Assembly: GCF_019145235.1 (NCBI RefSeq)
Contig: NZ_JAHSTV010000011.1
Coordinates: forward strand, 62,001-126,000
Direction: 5' to 3'
Source: Pseudomonas farris
GTDB lineage: Bacteria > Pseudomonadota > Gammaproteobacteria > Pseudomonadales > Pseudomonadaceae
DNA length: 64,000 nucleotides
The position numbers and the translations under genes were made by a program. The notes below the pieces were generated by a model. It ran no database searches, had not been told where the DNA came from, and saw nothing but the letters and a program-made list of their open reading frames with translations. Below, in pieces: positions 1-8,673 of the stretch; the first letter of the stretch is position 1, and each line of letters opens with the position of its first letter.

Positions 1-7
1 TTTTTAG

Positions 8-211
8 CATAGCCACTCTCTATTATGCCCGCGAGGTCTACCAGGTGCTAAGGGACTGCCTCTCGCTGTCACAGCATTGCACGACATCAAAGATCATCGT
101 TACAGTGACTTACTCGCAGATATAGGCAACGGTATTGGCCTCACTCGGACACCAGCCGCGAATACTGATGATGTGTTAGGTATTCCTGTACTGGAAGGCG
201 GTAAGCGGTAA
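8..211 (+). pseudogene. Unidentified C-terminal fragment, possibly the end of a gene remnant
   Basis: A frame runs from just after a stop at 5-7 to TAA at 209-211. It encodes 67 residues with protein-like composition and ends in NTDDVLGIPVLEGGKR. There is no start codon or ribosome site in the window and an in-frame stop lies immediately upstream. It is therefore either a frameshifted gene continuing left of the window or chance coding. The end is faintly reminiscent of the C-terminus of class III CoA-transferases, but too weakly to assign. Confidence 0.25.
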
Positions 212-226
212 GCGTCTGGCAAGCAG

Positions 227-685
227 TTAATTGTCTGGGCCACTTCTCGGACGTACAGGTACCTGTTTGCGCACAGCATTGGACAGAACCAACGAAGTTG
301 TGACCGAACCATGGACAGCCAGCGCATCGACTATAATCTCCAAATCAGCGGGCTGAGAAAACGCGCAACGGACTATGAAGCAGTCCTCCCCCGTAATCCT
401 GTCAGCCTCTAGCACCTCTGGTATGTCGTTAAACAACTCCAGATAGCGCTTGATGTGCTGGTGAGTTGTGCGAATGCGCAGGATCGCCTGCAATCCCAGC
501 CCTACCTCACGCAAACTTACCCGCGCGCCGTAACCCTCTATGACACCCGCAGCTTCGAGTTTCTGGACCCGTTCGCTCATAGCCGGTTGCGAAAGCCCAA
601 TGCACTTGCCCAAGGATGCCAGGCTTTGCCGTGCATTCTTTTGCAGTGCCTCCAGAATCTGCCAATCTTTGCTGTCCAGCCCCAT
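227..685 (-). CDS. Lrp/AsnC family transcriptional regulator
   Basis: A 152-residue protein with an N-terminal winged helix-turn-helix (DSKDWQILEALQKNARQS... LSQPAMSERVQKLEAAGVIEGY) followed by a C-terminal ligand-sensing/dimerisation (RAM) domain, which is the normal length and order for Lrp/AsnC proteins. The ATG at 685 is preferred over an in-frame ATG at 718 because AGAGG lies 6 bases before it. It is divergent from the small alpha/beta hydrolase gene starting at 810. Lrp-family proteins often control a divergent neighbour, so regulation of that hydrolase pair is a reasonable inference. The effector is unknown. Confidence 0.88.
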   Translation of the reverse strand: MGLDSKDWQILEALQKNARQSLASLGKCIGLSQPAMSERVQKLEAAGVIEGYGARVSLREVGLGLQAILRIRTTHQHIKRYLELFNDIPEVLEADRITGEDCFIVRCAFSQPADLEIIVDALAVHGSVTTSLVLSNAVRKQVPVRPRSGPDN

Positions 686-809
686 GCTTTTCCTCTGCTG
701 AATAATCCGATGAATCATCGGTTGATGGTGCTTCTTTCGGATGATTTGCCATCCAAGGTCGATGTGTCATTCGCTACATTCTGCGGACACCCCTTCCGAG
801 AAACAAGAA

Positions 810-1430
810 ATGACACCTTCGATATTGCTCCTCCCGGGTATTGGCAATTCCGGGCCAGGTCACTGGCAAACGATATGGGCACACACCGACGCATCCATGG
901 AGAGCATTGGGGGGCAAGACTGGAATCGACCGGTTTGCGCAAGATGGGTCGAGAATCTGGAGGTCGCGATTAGCCGAGCTGGGCCCGACACGGTGTTAGT
1001 AGCCCACAGCCTTGGCTGCCTGCAAGTCGCCCACTGGGCGCAATGTAGCCGCACATCGGTCAGGGCCGCTTTACTGGTTGCCGTACCAGACCCCGACCGC
1101 TCCAGTTTTCCGAACGAGGCGCTAGGGTTTAGTCCGCTTGGGCTGAAGCGTTTTGCATTTCCAAGTACGGTTGTCGCAAGCTCCAACGACCCGTATGCAG
1201 ATATGGATTACAGCCGGCGATGTGCATATGCCTGGGGCAGCCGCCTGGTGAATATTGGGCCCCAAGGGCACATTAATTCGGCCAGCGGACTTGGTGATTG
1301 GCTTCAGGGGAGAGCGTTGCTGGAAGATCTCGTCGCAATGTCTGTGAGACCCGTCCCAGATGTTCGCTCAACCGTTCACGACGCTAAAGAAAAGAACTCA
1401 CTTCATTGTTCGCAAGGAAAAGCCAAATGA
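810..1430 (+). CDS. RBBP9/YdeN-family alpha/beta hydrolase
   Basis: A 206-residue serine hydrolase of the RBBP9/YdeN type. The N-terminus has the family signature LLLPGIGNSGPGHWQ. The nucleophile serine is in AHSLGC, a candidate acid in SSNDPY and the histidine in GPQGHINSASG. There is no signal peptide, so it is cytoplasmic. The ATG at 810 is chosen because homology starts there, although the ribosome site is weak; an upstream in-frame ATG at 741 would add 23 non-conserved residues. The stop overlaps the next hydrolase gene (ATGA), so the two are co-translated. Substrate unknown. Confidence 0.8.
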   Translation: MTPSILLLPGIGNSGPGHWQTIWAHTDASMESIGGQDWNRPVCARWVENLEVAISRAGPDTVLVAHSLGCLQVAHWAQCSRTSVRAALLVAVPDPDRSSFPNEALGFSPLGLKRFAFPSTVVASSNDPYADMDYSRRCAYAWGSRLVNIGPQGHINSASGLGDWLQGRALLEDLVAMSVRPVPDVRSTVHDAKEKNSLHCSQGKAK

Positions 1431-1957
1431 ATAACGCATCCAACACCCCTGTGGTATTCATCAACGGCCTTATCGGTACGTTGAATGATCCTGAGATCCA
1501 TAGACAGCTCGGTGATCGACCCTTCCTTGCCCCTGACCTTTACGGCTATGGAAAACACCAGGGCACACCTATGGGGAAAATCAATATTCAGGGACAGGTC
1601 GAACGAATACACGAGGTGGTCGAAGCCGAGTTCAATGAATGTGCAGTGAGTCTTGTTGGGCATTCGGTCGGTGGAGTGGTGGCCTATGCATTCGCCCACC
1701 GCTACCCAGAGTGCGTGAAGAGCCTTGTCAGTGTTGAAGGTAACTTCGCCCTGAAGGATGCCTTCTGGTCATCGTCCGTCGCGAACATGTCAGTAGAGCA
1801 AGCAGAAACTATGCTGGAGGGATTTCGAGCCGATCCCGAGGCCTGGCTGGAGCGATCCGGAATACTGGAGCCCGCTGGCAAAACAAAAACCGCGAAGACC
1901 TGGCTTGCCCACCAACCTGCTTTTAGGGCTCTTTTTCAGTTTCGTCCAGACTGTTGA
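1427..1957 (+). pseudogene. 3'-truncated alpha/beta hydrolase
   Basis: The reading frame encodes 176 residues: an alpha/beta-hydrolase N-terminus (VVFINGLIGTLND), the nucleophile elbow GHSVGG and the start of the cap region (SGILEPAGKTKTAKTWLAHQPA). It then ends in an unrelated short tail, FRALFQFRPDC. Family members normally run about 240-270 residues and carry the catalytic Asp and His in the missing third, so this copy is very probably inactive. The other frames downstream show no continuation, so the cause looks like a deletion or recombination near 1920 rather than a simple frameshift. The start has a good AAGGAA ribosome site and overlaps the preceding stop. Confidence 0.6.
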
Positions 1958-2406
1958 AGATACTTGGAAGGTGTCCACCCATAGACCGCACAACGTATCG
2001 AGAGCAACGCAGCTACCGTGAAAGAAAGGTCATACACCGCATCCAAACCGGGAGCAAAACCGAGCATGAAGCATGTTGAACCTTACTGAAATTTGACTTT
2101 ATAAGGCCTATACCCCATGACTTCTGGTTTAACGTGCCTAGCACGCTGAATCGACGCGCTATTACTATCCACTGACAAGCGTTCGCGCGTTGGTGTCAGC
2201 CGAGGACGGTCCCGGTTACAACGATGCGAGCCAGATTGATCGACTGACGCTGTTGGACTACGCCGCTTAGAAACTGTCGGAAAAATTAGCCTTTGGTCGC
2301 AAAGCACTGAGCCATCCAGGGTATGGGCCAAAGTATGGGCTGGGATTTTTTTTAGAAACGCAGAAACGAAAAAGCCCTGAATAATCAGGGCTCTAACGTA
2401 TAAATG
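1958..2406. other. Degenerate DNA between the truncated hydrolase and tRNA-Ser
   Basis: About 450 bases with no intact gene. A frame from 2142 to a TAG at 2268-2270 reads like a protein C-terminus (RYYYPLTSVRALVSAEDG...) but has no start. The rest is unstructured apart from the tRNA terminator near 2370-2392. A truncated gene, an orphan C-terminus and a tRNA 3' end side by side are what an old integration or excision event at a tRNA gene would leave. No integrase gene is visible. Confidence 0.5.
2368..2394 (-). terminator. Rho-independent terminator of tRNA-Ser
   Basis: Stem AGCCCTGA (2373-2380) / TCAGGGCT (2385-2392) with a 4-base loop. On the minus strand it is followed by a T-rich run, just downstream of the tRNA 3' end. 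Confidence 0.8.
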
Positions 2407-2496
2407 TGGCGGTGAAGGAGAGATTCGAACTCTCGATACAATTTCTTGTATACACACTTTCCAGGCGTGCTCCTTAAGCCACTCGGACACTTCACC
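2407..2496 (-). tRNA. tRNA-Ser(GGA)
   Basis: The minus strand folds as a class II tRNA of 90 nt. The acceptor GGTGAAG (2490-2496) pairs with CTTCACC (2411-2417), followed by discriminator G and an encoded CCA (2407-2409). The anticodon loop CTGGAAA gives anticodon GGA. There is a long variable arm (GTATACAAGAAATTGTATC) and the T-arm GAGAGTTCGAATCTCTC. The gene is complete. Its 3' end faces the rearranged DNA at 1-2400, as expected for a tRNA used as an integration target. Confidence 0.95.
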
Positions 2497-2804
2497 GTAT
2501 CTCTTCAAACATGTTCTGTCTGTCGAGGCGCGCTAATGTAGTCGAAAGCTTTTCTTATGGCAAACATTTTTTTCAGAATTTTCATGCGGTTAACGCCGTT
2601 ATCCGTTTCGTGCCGTTCAAGGGCATGGCAAACCTGCCAATCTCCGGCTTCGCCTTTCCTTCTATATAGAAGCCAATGCGCGGCGGACGTGGCTGACTAC
2701 GGCTGGCGGGCGGCGAAAGGGTGACTGGCGAGTCAGTCACGGCGCTTTACCTGGCCTACGGCGGTGGGTAACGTCTGCCCTACTTTATTAGAAGGATTGG
2801 CGTC
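2497..2804. other. Intergenic region, nothing distinctive
   Basis: About 300 bases between tRNA-Ser and the crotonase gene. It must hold the tRNA promoter (minus strand) and the crotonase promoter (plus strand). No repeat, small gene or convincing operator was seen. Confidence 0.5.
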
Positions 2805-3494
2805 ATGAGTGAGTTGATTTCTTACCATCTCGAAGACGGTATCGCGACCCTGACCTTGAGTAATGGCAAGGTCAATGCCATCTCGCCGGATGTGATTGTT
2901 GCGTTTAACGCTGCGCTGGATCGAGCGGTGGCGGATCGGGCGGTGGTGATCATTACCAGTCAGCCAGGTATTTTTTCGGGTGGCTATGACTTGAAGGTGA
3001 TGACGGCCGGCCCTAAAGAGGCTGTGGCGCTGGTGGCTGCCGGTTCGACCCTGGCTCGTCGCTTGCTGTCGCACCCGTTCCCGGTGGTTGTGGCCTGCCC
3101 TGGGCATGCGGTGGCCAAGGGTGCGTTTATTCTGTTGTCGGCCGACTACCGCATTGGTGTCGATGGCCCGTTCAGCATTGGTCTGAACGAAGTGCAGATC
3201 GGTATGACCATGCACCACGCCGGTATCGAGCTGGCGCGTGATCGTCTGCGCAAGTCGGCGTTTCATCGTGCGGTGATCAATGCCGAGATGTTCAATCCGC
3301 AGAGTGCTGTGGATGCCGGCTTCCTTGATGTGGTGGTGTCGGCCGAAGAGCTGCAAGGCGCGGCACTGGCGGCGGCTCGTCAATTGAAGAAGCTCAACAT
3401 GACCGCCCACAAAAACACCAAGCTGAAAGTGCGCAAGGCACTGCTGGAGACGCTGGACAACGCGATCATCCTGGATCAGGAGCATATGGGCTAA
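2805..3494 (+). CDS. Crotonase/enoyl-CoA hydratase family protein
   Basis: A 229-residue single-domain crotonase-fold protein. The oxyanion-hole segments are recognisable in QPGIFSGGYDLKVM and GHAVAKGAFILLSADYRIG, and LNEVQIGM marks the second active-site loop. It is slightly shorter than typical FadB-type hydratases (about 257 aa). The usual first catalytic Glu position in the AKGAF segment is not Glu, so its reaction may be isomerisation or another crotonase reaction. The start has an AAGGA ribosome site. It stands alone and ends in a strong terminator. Substrate unknown. Confidence 0.85.
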   Translation: MSELISYHLEDGIATLTLSNGKVNAISPDVIVAFNAALDRAVADRAVVIITSQPGIFSGGYDLKVMTAGPKEAVALVAAGSTLARRLLSHPFPVVVACPGHAVAKGAFILLSADYRIGVDGPFSIGLNEVQIGMTMHHAGIELARDRLRKSAFHRAVINAEMFNPQSAVDAGFLDVVVSAEELQGAALAAARQLKKLNMTAHKNTKLKVRKALLETLDNAIILDQEHMG

Positions 3495-3513
3495 GCCCTA
3501 ACGCGTTGCACCG

Positions 3514-3544
3514 AAAAGCCCGACCGTCGTGTCGGGCTTTTTCT
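3514..3544 (+). terminator. Rho-independent terminator after the crotonase gene
   Basis: Stem AAGCCCGAC / GTCGGGCTT followed by a T-run, starting about 20 bases after the crotonase stop. Confidence 0.85.
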
Positions 3545-3708
3545 TGCGTGTTTGGTTTAAAACCTTACAACCGCTCTAGACCGCATCTGACCCATAAGTC
3601 GGAAACATGCGCTCAAACATCGGCTATCTCCCACTTCTATAGCGGCAATTGCCGAAAACAGTGCACATCCGTACACTGCGCCACCTTTTGTCCCGGTGGG
3701 CCCTTTAA

Positions 3709-4431
3709 ATGCTGTTTGTGTTTCGTATGTTATTGATGGGCTTGCACTTTATTCTGGCCGGCGTGCTTGGAGTGATCCTCGGTCTATGCCGGCCGTTTAA
3801 TCCGGACAATAGCCGTTTATGCGCACGTCTGTACGCGTGGCCGGCGATGTGCATTTTGCGTTTGCGGGTGAAGGCTGACGTCGGGCCATTGATGGATAAG
3901 CCTGACAGTTGCGTGATCATCGCCAACCACCAGTCCAACTACGATCTGTTTGTGTTCGGCAACGTAGTGCCCCGCCGCACCGTGTGTATCGGCAAGAAAA
4001 GCCTGAAGTGGGTGCCACTGTTCGGGCAGTTGTTCTGGCTGGCCGGCAATGTGTTGATTGACCGCGGCAATGCGCACAAGGCACGCCAGTCGATGCTAAC
4101 CACGACTCACACCTTGCAGCATGAAGACACCTCGATCTGGGTCTTCCCGGAAGGCACGCGCAACCTCGGCGAAGAGTTGCTGCCGTTCAAGAAAGGCGCG
4201 TTCCAGATGGCGATTGCCGCGGGCGTGCCAATCGTGCCGGTGTGTGTCAGCAGTTACGTCAAACACATGCGATTGAACCGCTGGCGCAGTGGGAAGATTC
4301 TGATCCGTTCGCTGCCGGCGATTCCTACGGCTGGATTGAGTCTGGATGACATGCCCATGCTGATCGTCCAGTGCCGCGAGCAGATGCGCGAGTGCATCGA
4401 CTCGATGGATCGGCAACTGCAAGCCGCCTGA
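3709..4431 (+). CDS. 1-acyl-sn-glycerol-3-phosphate acyltransferase (PlsC family)
   Basis: A 240-residue membrane-associated acyltransferase that transfers an acyl chain to lysophosphatidic acid in phospholipid synthesis. One N-terminal membrane segment (about residues 1-25) precedes the PlsC domain. The catalytic HX4D motif is H74-QSNY-D79, and the second acyltransferase motif FPEGTR is at 146-151. Length and motifs are typical. It is monocistronic, between two terminators. Pseudomonads carry several PlsC paralogues and the sequence does not show which is the housekeeping one. Confidence 0.9.
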   Translation: MLFVFRMLLMGLHFILAGVLGVILGLCRPFNPDNSRLCARLYAWPAMCILRLRVKADVGPLMDKPDSCVIIANHQSNYDLFVFGNVVPRRTVCIGKKSLKWVPLFGQLFWLAGNVLIDRGNAHKARQSMLTTTHTLQHEDTSIWVFPEGTRNLGEELLPFKKGAFQMAIAAGVPIVPVCVSSYVKHMRLNRWRSGKILIRSLPAIPTAGLSLDDMPMLIVQCREQMRECIDSMDRQLQAA

Positions 4432-4434
4432 AAG

Positions 4435-4460
4435 AAACCCGCCCTGTGCGGGTTTTCTTT
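4435..4460 (+). terminator. Rho-independent terminator after the acyltransferase gene
   Basis: Stem AACCCGC / GCGGGTT with a T-rich tail, just past the stop codon. Confidence 0.8.
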
Positions 4461-4576
4461 TGCCTGCGAACTCTACAGATTTTGCTGACTCTCAAGCAGC
4501 AGACAAGGTTATGCTGAATCCTGCCTGGCACCGCCAGTCTTTACAGAAAGCGGCTAATAAGAAGTGAATCACCATC

Positions 4577-5548
4577 ATGGGTAGAGTCGTTGCTGCTGCG
4601 GTTTACAGCGCCGGTAAGAAAGTCACCAATATCACCCTCGACGAAGGCGCTGCCTGGGCTGCCAAGCCTGGCCACTTTGTGTGGATTGGCCTCGAAGAGC
4701 CGAACGCCCAGGAGCTGTTCAACCTGCAACGCCAATTCAACCTGCACGAACTGGCCATCGAAGACGCCCTGGAAAAACACAGCCGGCCGAAGCTGGAAAC
4801 CTTCGGTGATGCCCTGTTCATCGTCACGTATTCGCCGATCCGCAATGAAGGCAAACTGGAGTTCATCGAGACTCATATCTTCGCCGGCAAGGGTTACATC
4901 ATTACCGCTCGTAATGGTCACTCGGCGTCCTACGCCTATGTCCGACAGCGTTGTGAGGCACGGCCGCTGTTGTTGGAGCATGGGGAAGATTTCGTACTTT
5001 ATGCCATCCTCGATTTCGTGATTGAAAACTACCAGCCGATGGGCGAAGCGATCCATGCCGAGATCGATGAGCTGGAACAAAACGTTATGTGCGGTTCCCT
5101 GAACGAGCGCGACATCCAGAAACTCCACAGCCTGCGCCGCGATGTATTGCGCTTGCGCCGATATGCGGCGCCGATGGTGGAAATCGGTGAAGAGTTGCAG
5201 AAACTGAGCTTCCCATTCATCGACAAGAACATGCGCCCGTATTTTCGCGATGTGCAGATCCATGTCACGCGGCAGATGGAAGACCTGACAACGCTGGCGG
5301 ACATTGCCAGCCAGACCATCGAGGTCGGGGTATTGCTGGAGGCGTCACGCCAGAGCGTGGTGCAGCGCAAGTTTGCGGCATGGGCGGCGATTCTGGCGTT
5401 CCCGACGGCGGTGGCCGGGATCTACGGGATGAACTTCCAGAACATGCCGGAGTTGAGTTGGCATTATGGGTATTTCGGGGTGTTGGGGTTCATCACCATT
5501 GGGTGTGTCGGTTTGTGGGCGAGTTTCAAGCGGTCGGGATGGTTGTGA
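4577..5548 (+). CDS. CorA family magnesium/divalent-cation transporter
   Basis: A 323-residue inner-membrane channel. A large cytoplasmic N-terminal domain (about 1-260, rich in charged helices) is followed by two C-terminal transmembrane helices. The selectivity signature GMN (YGMNFQNMP) at about 284-286 lies between them, as in all CorA/Mrs2 proteins. The final basic stretch SFKRSGW is cytoplasmic. It is probably monocistronic. CorA proteins mediate Mg2+ (and Co2+/Ni2+) flux, and the exact ion cannot be read from sequence. Confidence 0.92.
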   Translation: MGRVVAAAVYSAGKKVTNITLDEGAAWAAKPGHFVWIGLEEPNAQELFNLQRQFNLHELAIEDALEKHSRPKLETFGDALFIVTYSPIRNEGKLEFIETHIFAGKGYIITARNGHSASYAYVRQRCEARPLLLEHGEDFVLYAILDFVIENYQPMGEAIHAEIDELEQNVMCGSLNERDIQKLHSLRRDVLRLRRYAAPMVEIGEELQKLSFPFIDKNMRPYFRDVQIHVTRQMEDLTTLADIASQTIEVGVLLEASRQSVVQRKFAAWAAILAFPTAVAGIYGMNFQNMPELSWHYGYFGVLGFITIGCVGLWASFKRSGWL

Positions 5549-5583
5549 GACGGTGGGGTTTCAGTCAGAACCGGTTGCCCCCA

Positions 5584-5659
5584 TTCGCGAGCAAGCCCGC
5601 TCCCACATTGGATTTTCGTCGTGACACAGATCCAATGTGGGAGCGGGCTTGCTCGCGAA
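5584..5659. repeat. Paired REP element (inverted pair, REPIN-like)
   Basis: Two inverted copies of the Pseudomonas REP core (TTCGCGAGCAAGCCCGCTCC and its complement), each extended by CACATTGGAT/ATCCAATGTG and separated by about 15 bases. They lie between convergent genes. Confidence 0.9.
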
Positions 5660-5663
5660 GCTT

Positions 5664-6398
5664 TTAGCGTTTAACCGCTTCACCCTCAGGCTTATGCGCC
5701 ACAAACCGCATCATCCACTCCGCAACGGTAGTGCCGTGATGCTCGTGTTCAAGACTCGCCATACCTTTCGCATAGATCTGCTCGCCCAGCGCTTCCTGAC
5801 GAATATCCAACAATGCCCGTGAGTAATCGTGAATGAACTCAGGATGCCCCTGGAAGCACAGCACTTGATCGTTGATGTGGTACGCGGCGAACGGGCAGAA
5901 ATCGCTCGAGGCGATGACCGTAGCGTTTTCCGGTAGCGCGGTGACCTGATCCTGGTGGCTGATCAGCAGCGTCAGCTCTTCCCTCAGCGGGCTCATCCAT
6001 GGCGCCTTGGCCGCAAGTTTGTAGCTGTGAGTGCCGACGCCCCAACCCTGGGTCGCCCGCTCGCTCTTGCCGCCCAATAGCAGCGCCAGCAGTTGATGGC
6101 CGAAGCACACGCCCAGCAGTTTGTCGCCGCGCTCGTAGCGGTTCAGCAGGTAGGTCTTGAGGGTTTGAATCCACGGGTCGGTGCCGAAGGAATCGGCCTT
6201 GCTGCCGGTGACCAGATACGCATCGAAGGTCAGGTCATCGCTGGGATAATCGCCCTGCATCACGTTGTACACGGTGAACTCGGCAGCGATGGGTTGCTGC
6301 GAAAACAGACGCTGGAACATCTGCCCGTAACCCTGATATTGATCGACCAGTTCCGGACGCAGGATGTCGGTTTCCAGAATGCAGATGCGTAACGACAT
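5664..6398 (-). CDS. Class I glutamine amidotransferase-like protein
   Basis: A 244-residue stand-alone class I amidotransferase domain. The nucleophile Cys98 is in GVCFGHQ and the His185/Glu187 dyad in QGHPEF, giving a full catalytic triad. Proteins of this size are often annotated as GMP-synthase-like amidotransferases. They hydrolyse glutamine or gamma-glutamyl compounds, and the acceptor is usually unknown. The ATG at 6398 (MSLRICILETD) is chosen because the fold begins there; the longer frame upstream has no conserved sequence. A REP pair lies between it and corA. Confidence 0.85.
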   Translation of the reverse strand: MSLRICILETDILRPELVDQYQGYGQMFQRLFSQQPIAAEFTVYNVMQGDYPSDDLTFDAYLVTGSKADSFGTDPWIQTLKTYLLNRYERGDKLLGVCFGHQLLALLLGGKSERATQGWGVGTHSYKLAAKAPWMSPLREELTLLISHQDQVTALPENATVIASSDFCPFAAYHINDQVLCFQGHPEFIHDYSRALLDIRQEALGEQIYAKGMASLEHEHHGTTVAEWMMRFVAHKPEGEAVKR

Positions 6399-6505
6399 AA
6401 AAAATACCTGACACATGAAGGGAATAATGCACACCCCAGAGCCTGCCTTGAAACACAGTGGCAAGGCAAGCCCCGGAGCGCGTCATCGGTCCCTTTGAAC
6501 GTCCC

Positions 6506-8650
6506 TTAAAACAACGCGTCTTTGGCGGCTTTCTCCAGCAGCAGCGCAGGCGGTGTGAAGCGCTCGCCGTACTGCTCGGCCAGGTACTGGGCCCGGGCGA
6601 CGAAGTCTTTCACGCCGTACTGGTTGATGAATTGCAGCGCACCGCCGGTCCAGGCCGCGAAGCCGATGCCGAAGATCGAACCGACATTGGCATCCGCCGT
6701 CGAGGTCAGCACGCCCTCCTCCATACAGCGCACGGTTTCGATAGCTTGTACGAACAGCAGCCGATCACGTATGTCCTTCGGCGAAATCTGCCCATCGGCT
6801 TTCTCGAAACGGCTTTTCAGCTCAGGCCACAAATGCTTCTGCCCAGTCGCCGGGTAATCGTAGAAACCACCTCCAGCGGCCTTGCCCGGACGCTTGTATT
6901 CCTTGAGCAACAAGTCAATCACGGCGAACGCCGGGTGCTCAATCAGGGTTTTCCCTTCTGCTCGCAGGTCTTTGGCGGTTTGTTCGCGGATATGGCTCAT
7001 GAGGCTGAGGGAAACTTCGTCGGAGATCGCCAGAGGCCCGACAGGCATGCCGGCCTTGCGCGCTTCGGTCTCGATCATCGGCGCGCTCACACCTTCGCCG
7101 AGCATGGCGATGCCTTCGTTGGTGAAGGTGCCGAACACCCGCGAGGTAAAAAAGCCACGACTGTCGTTAACCACAATCGGGGTCTTTTTGATTTGCAGGA
7201 CGAAATCGAAACCTCGAGCCAGTGTTTCGTCGCTGGTATGGACGCCCTTGATGATTTCCACCAGTGGCATTTTCTCGACGGGACTGAAGAAATGCAGGCC
7301 GATGAATTTCGTCTGGTCCGGCACGGCGGTGGCCAGGCCACTGATCGGCAAGGTCGAGGTGTTGGAGGCGATGACCGCGTCCGGGCCGACGACTGTTTGC
7401 GCGGCTGATGAGACCTTGGCCTTCAGTTCGCGATCCTCAAACACCGCTTCAATAATCAGATCACAACCGGCCAAATCCGCATCGTTTTCGGTGGCATGGA
7501 TTCGCGCCAAAATCTCTTCGCGCTGCTCCCGGGTTAACTGACCACGCGCAACCTTCTTGTCCAGCAACGCCGCCGAGTGAGCCTTGCCCTTCTCTGCCGC
7601 GGCGAGGTTGATGTCTTTGAGCACCACGTCGATGCCGGCTGATGCGCTGACAAACGCGATGCCCGCGCCCATCATCCCGGCGCCAAGCACGCCGACTTTC
7701 TTCGTCACATAAGGCGCTATGCCTTGGGGTCGCGAGCCGCCGGCATTGATCTCATTGAGCTGAAACCAGAACGTGCCAATGAGGTTTTTCGACACTTGGC
7801 CGGTGGTCAGTTCGGTGAAGTAACGGGTTTCGATCAAGTGCGCCGTGTCGAAATCCACCTGGGCGCCTTCCACCGCAGCACAGAGAATTTTCTCCGGCGC
7901 GGGCAGGCAGCCCTGGGTTTTGCTGCGCAGAATCGATGGCGTGATAGCAAGCATCGCCGCGAGCTTCGGGTCCGACGGCGTGCCGCCAGGGATCTGATAA
8001 CCCTTCACGTCCCAGCGCTGCACAGCGACCGGGTGAGCGACAATCCACGCCCGCGCCTTGGCCATGAGCTCATCGCGATCGGCTGCCAACTCATCGATCA
8101 ATCGTGCCTGCAACGCCTGTTGCGGCCGGATTTTTTTGCCTTCAAGCAGATACGGCAGGGCTTTTTCGATGCCCAGCATGCGGACCATGCGGACTACCCC
8201 GCCTCCGCCCGGCAACAGGCCAAGAGTGACTTCCGGCAGGCCAAGCAGCACCGATGGATTGTCCAGCGCCACACGGTGATGACACGCCAGGCAGATCTCC
8301 CAACCGCCGCCGAGCGCCGCGCCGTTAATGGCGGCGACCACCGGTTTGCCGAGGGTTTCCAGGGTGCGCAGTTGGCCCTTGAGGGTCAGCACCATGTCGT
8401 AAAAAGCTTTGGCTTCGGGTTTGCCGACCTTGATCAGTTCATTGAGGTCGCCGCCGGCGAAGAAGGTTTTCTTGGCCGAGGTAATGATCACGCCGGCAAT
8501 GGCGTCCTTGTCGGCGACTAGTCGGGCGACGCAGGTGGCCATGGCCTCGCGGTAGACCGCGTTCATGGTGTTGGCACTCTGGCCTGGCATGTCGATGGTC
8601 AGGACGACGATCTGGTCCTGACCTTTTTCGTAACGGATGGCTTCGGTCAT
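6506..8650 (-). CDS. Bifunctional enoyl-CoA hydratase / 3-hydroxyacyl-CoA dehydrogenase (FadB/FadJ-like)
   Basis: A 714-residue beta-oxidation multienzyme protein. The N-terminal crotonase domain (about 1-190) has acidic residues E118 and E140 in GGGWEIC and LPEVTLG. The NAD-binding 3-hydroxyacyl-CoA dehydrogenase domain starts near residue 318 with GAGMMGAG (323-330), followed by the C-terminal dehydrogenase domain. The N-terminus (MTEAIRYEKGQDQIVVLTID) differs from the canonical fadB of the fadBA operon, so this is a paralogue. It lies 23 bases downstream of the thiolase gene in the same operon. Together they catalyse the last three steps of a beta-oxidation cycle. Confidence 0.92.
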   Translation of the reverse strand: MTEAIRYEKGQDQIVVLTIDMPGQSANTMNAVYREAMATCVARLVADKDAIAGVIITSAKKTFFAGGDLNELIKVGKPEAKAFYDMVLTLKGQLRTLETLGKPVVAAINGAALGGGWEICLACHHRVALDNPSVLLGLPEVTLGLLPGGGGVVRMVRMLGIEKALPYLLEGKKIRPQQALQARLIDELAADRDELMAKARAWIVAHPVAVQRWDVKGYQIPGGTPSDPKLAAMLAITPSILRSKTQGCLPAPEKILCAAVEGAQVDFDTAHLIETRYFTELTTGQVSKNLIGTFWFQLNEINAGGSRPQGIAPYVTKKVGVLGAGMMGAGIAFVSASAGIDVVLKDINLAAAEKGKAHSAALLDKKVARGQLTREQREEILARIHATENDADLAGCDLIIEAVFEDRELKAKVSSAAQTVVGPDAVIASNTSTLPISGLATAVPDQTKFIGLHFFSPVEKMPLVEIIKGVHTSDETLARGFDFVLQIKKTPIVVNDSRGFFTSRVFGTFTNEGIAMLGEGVSAPMIETEARKAGMPVGPLAISDEVSLSLMSHIREQTAKDLRAEGKTLIEHPAFAVIDLLLKEYKRPGKAAGGGFYDYPATGQKHLWPELKSRFEKADGQISPKDIRDRLLFVQAIETVRCMEEGVLTSTADANVGSIFGIGFAAWTGGALQFINQYGVKDFVARAQYLAEQYGERFTPPALLLEKAAKDALF

Positions 8651-8673
8651 GGCTATTTCCTTGAAATCGGGGC

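Noticed and set aside
2083..2508. Minus-strand open frame of 141 codons spanning tRNA-Ser
   Set aside because: It runs through the tRNA gene and terminator; its first residues are the translated tRNA. Not a protein and not an integrase.
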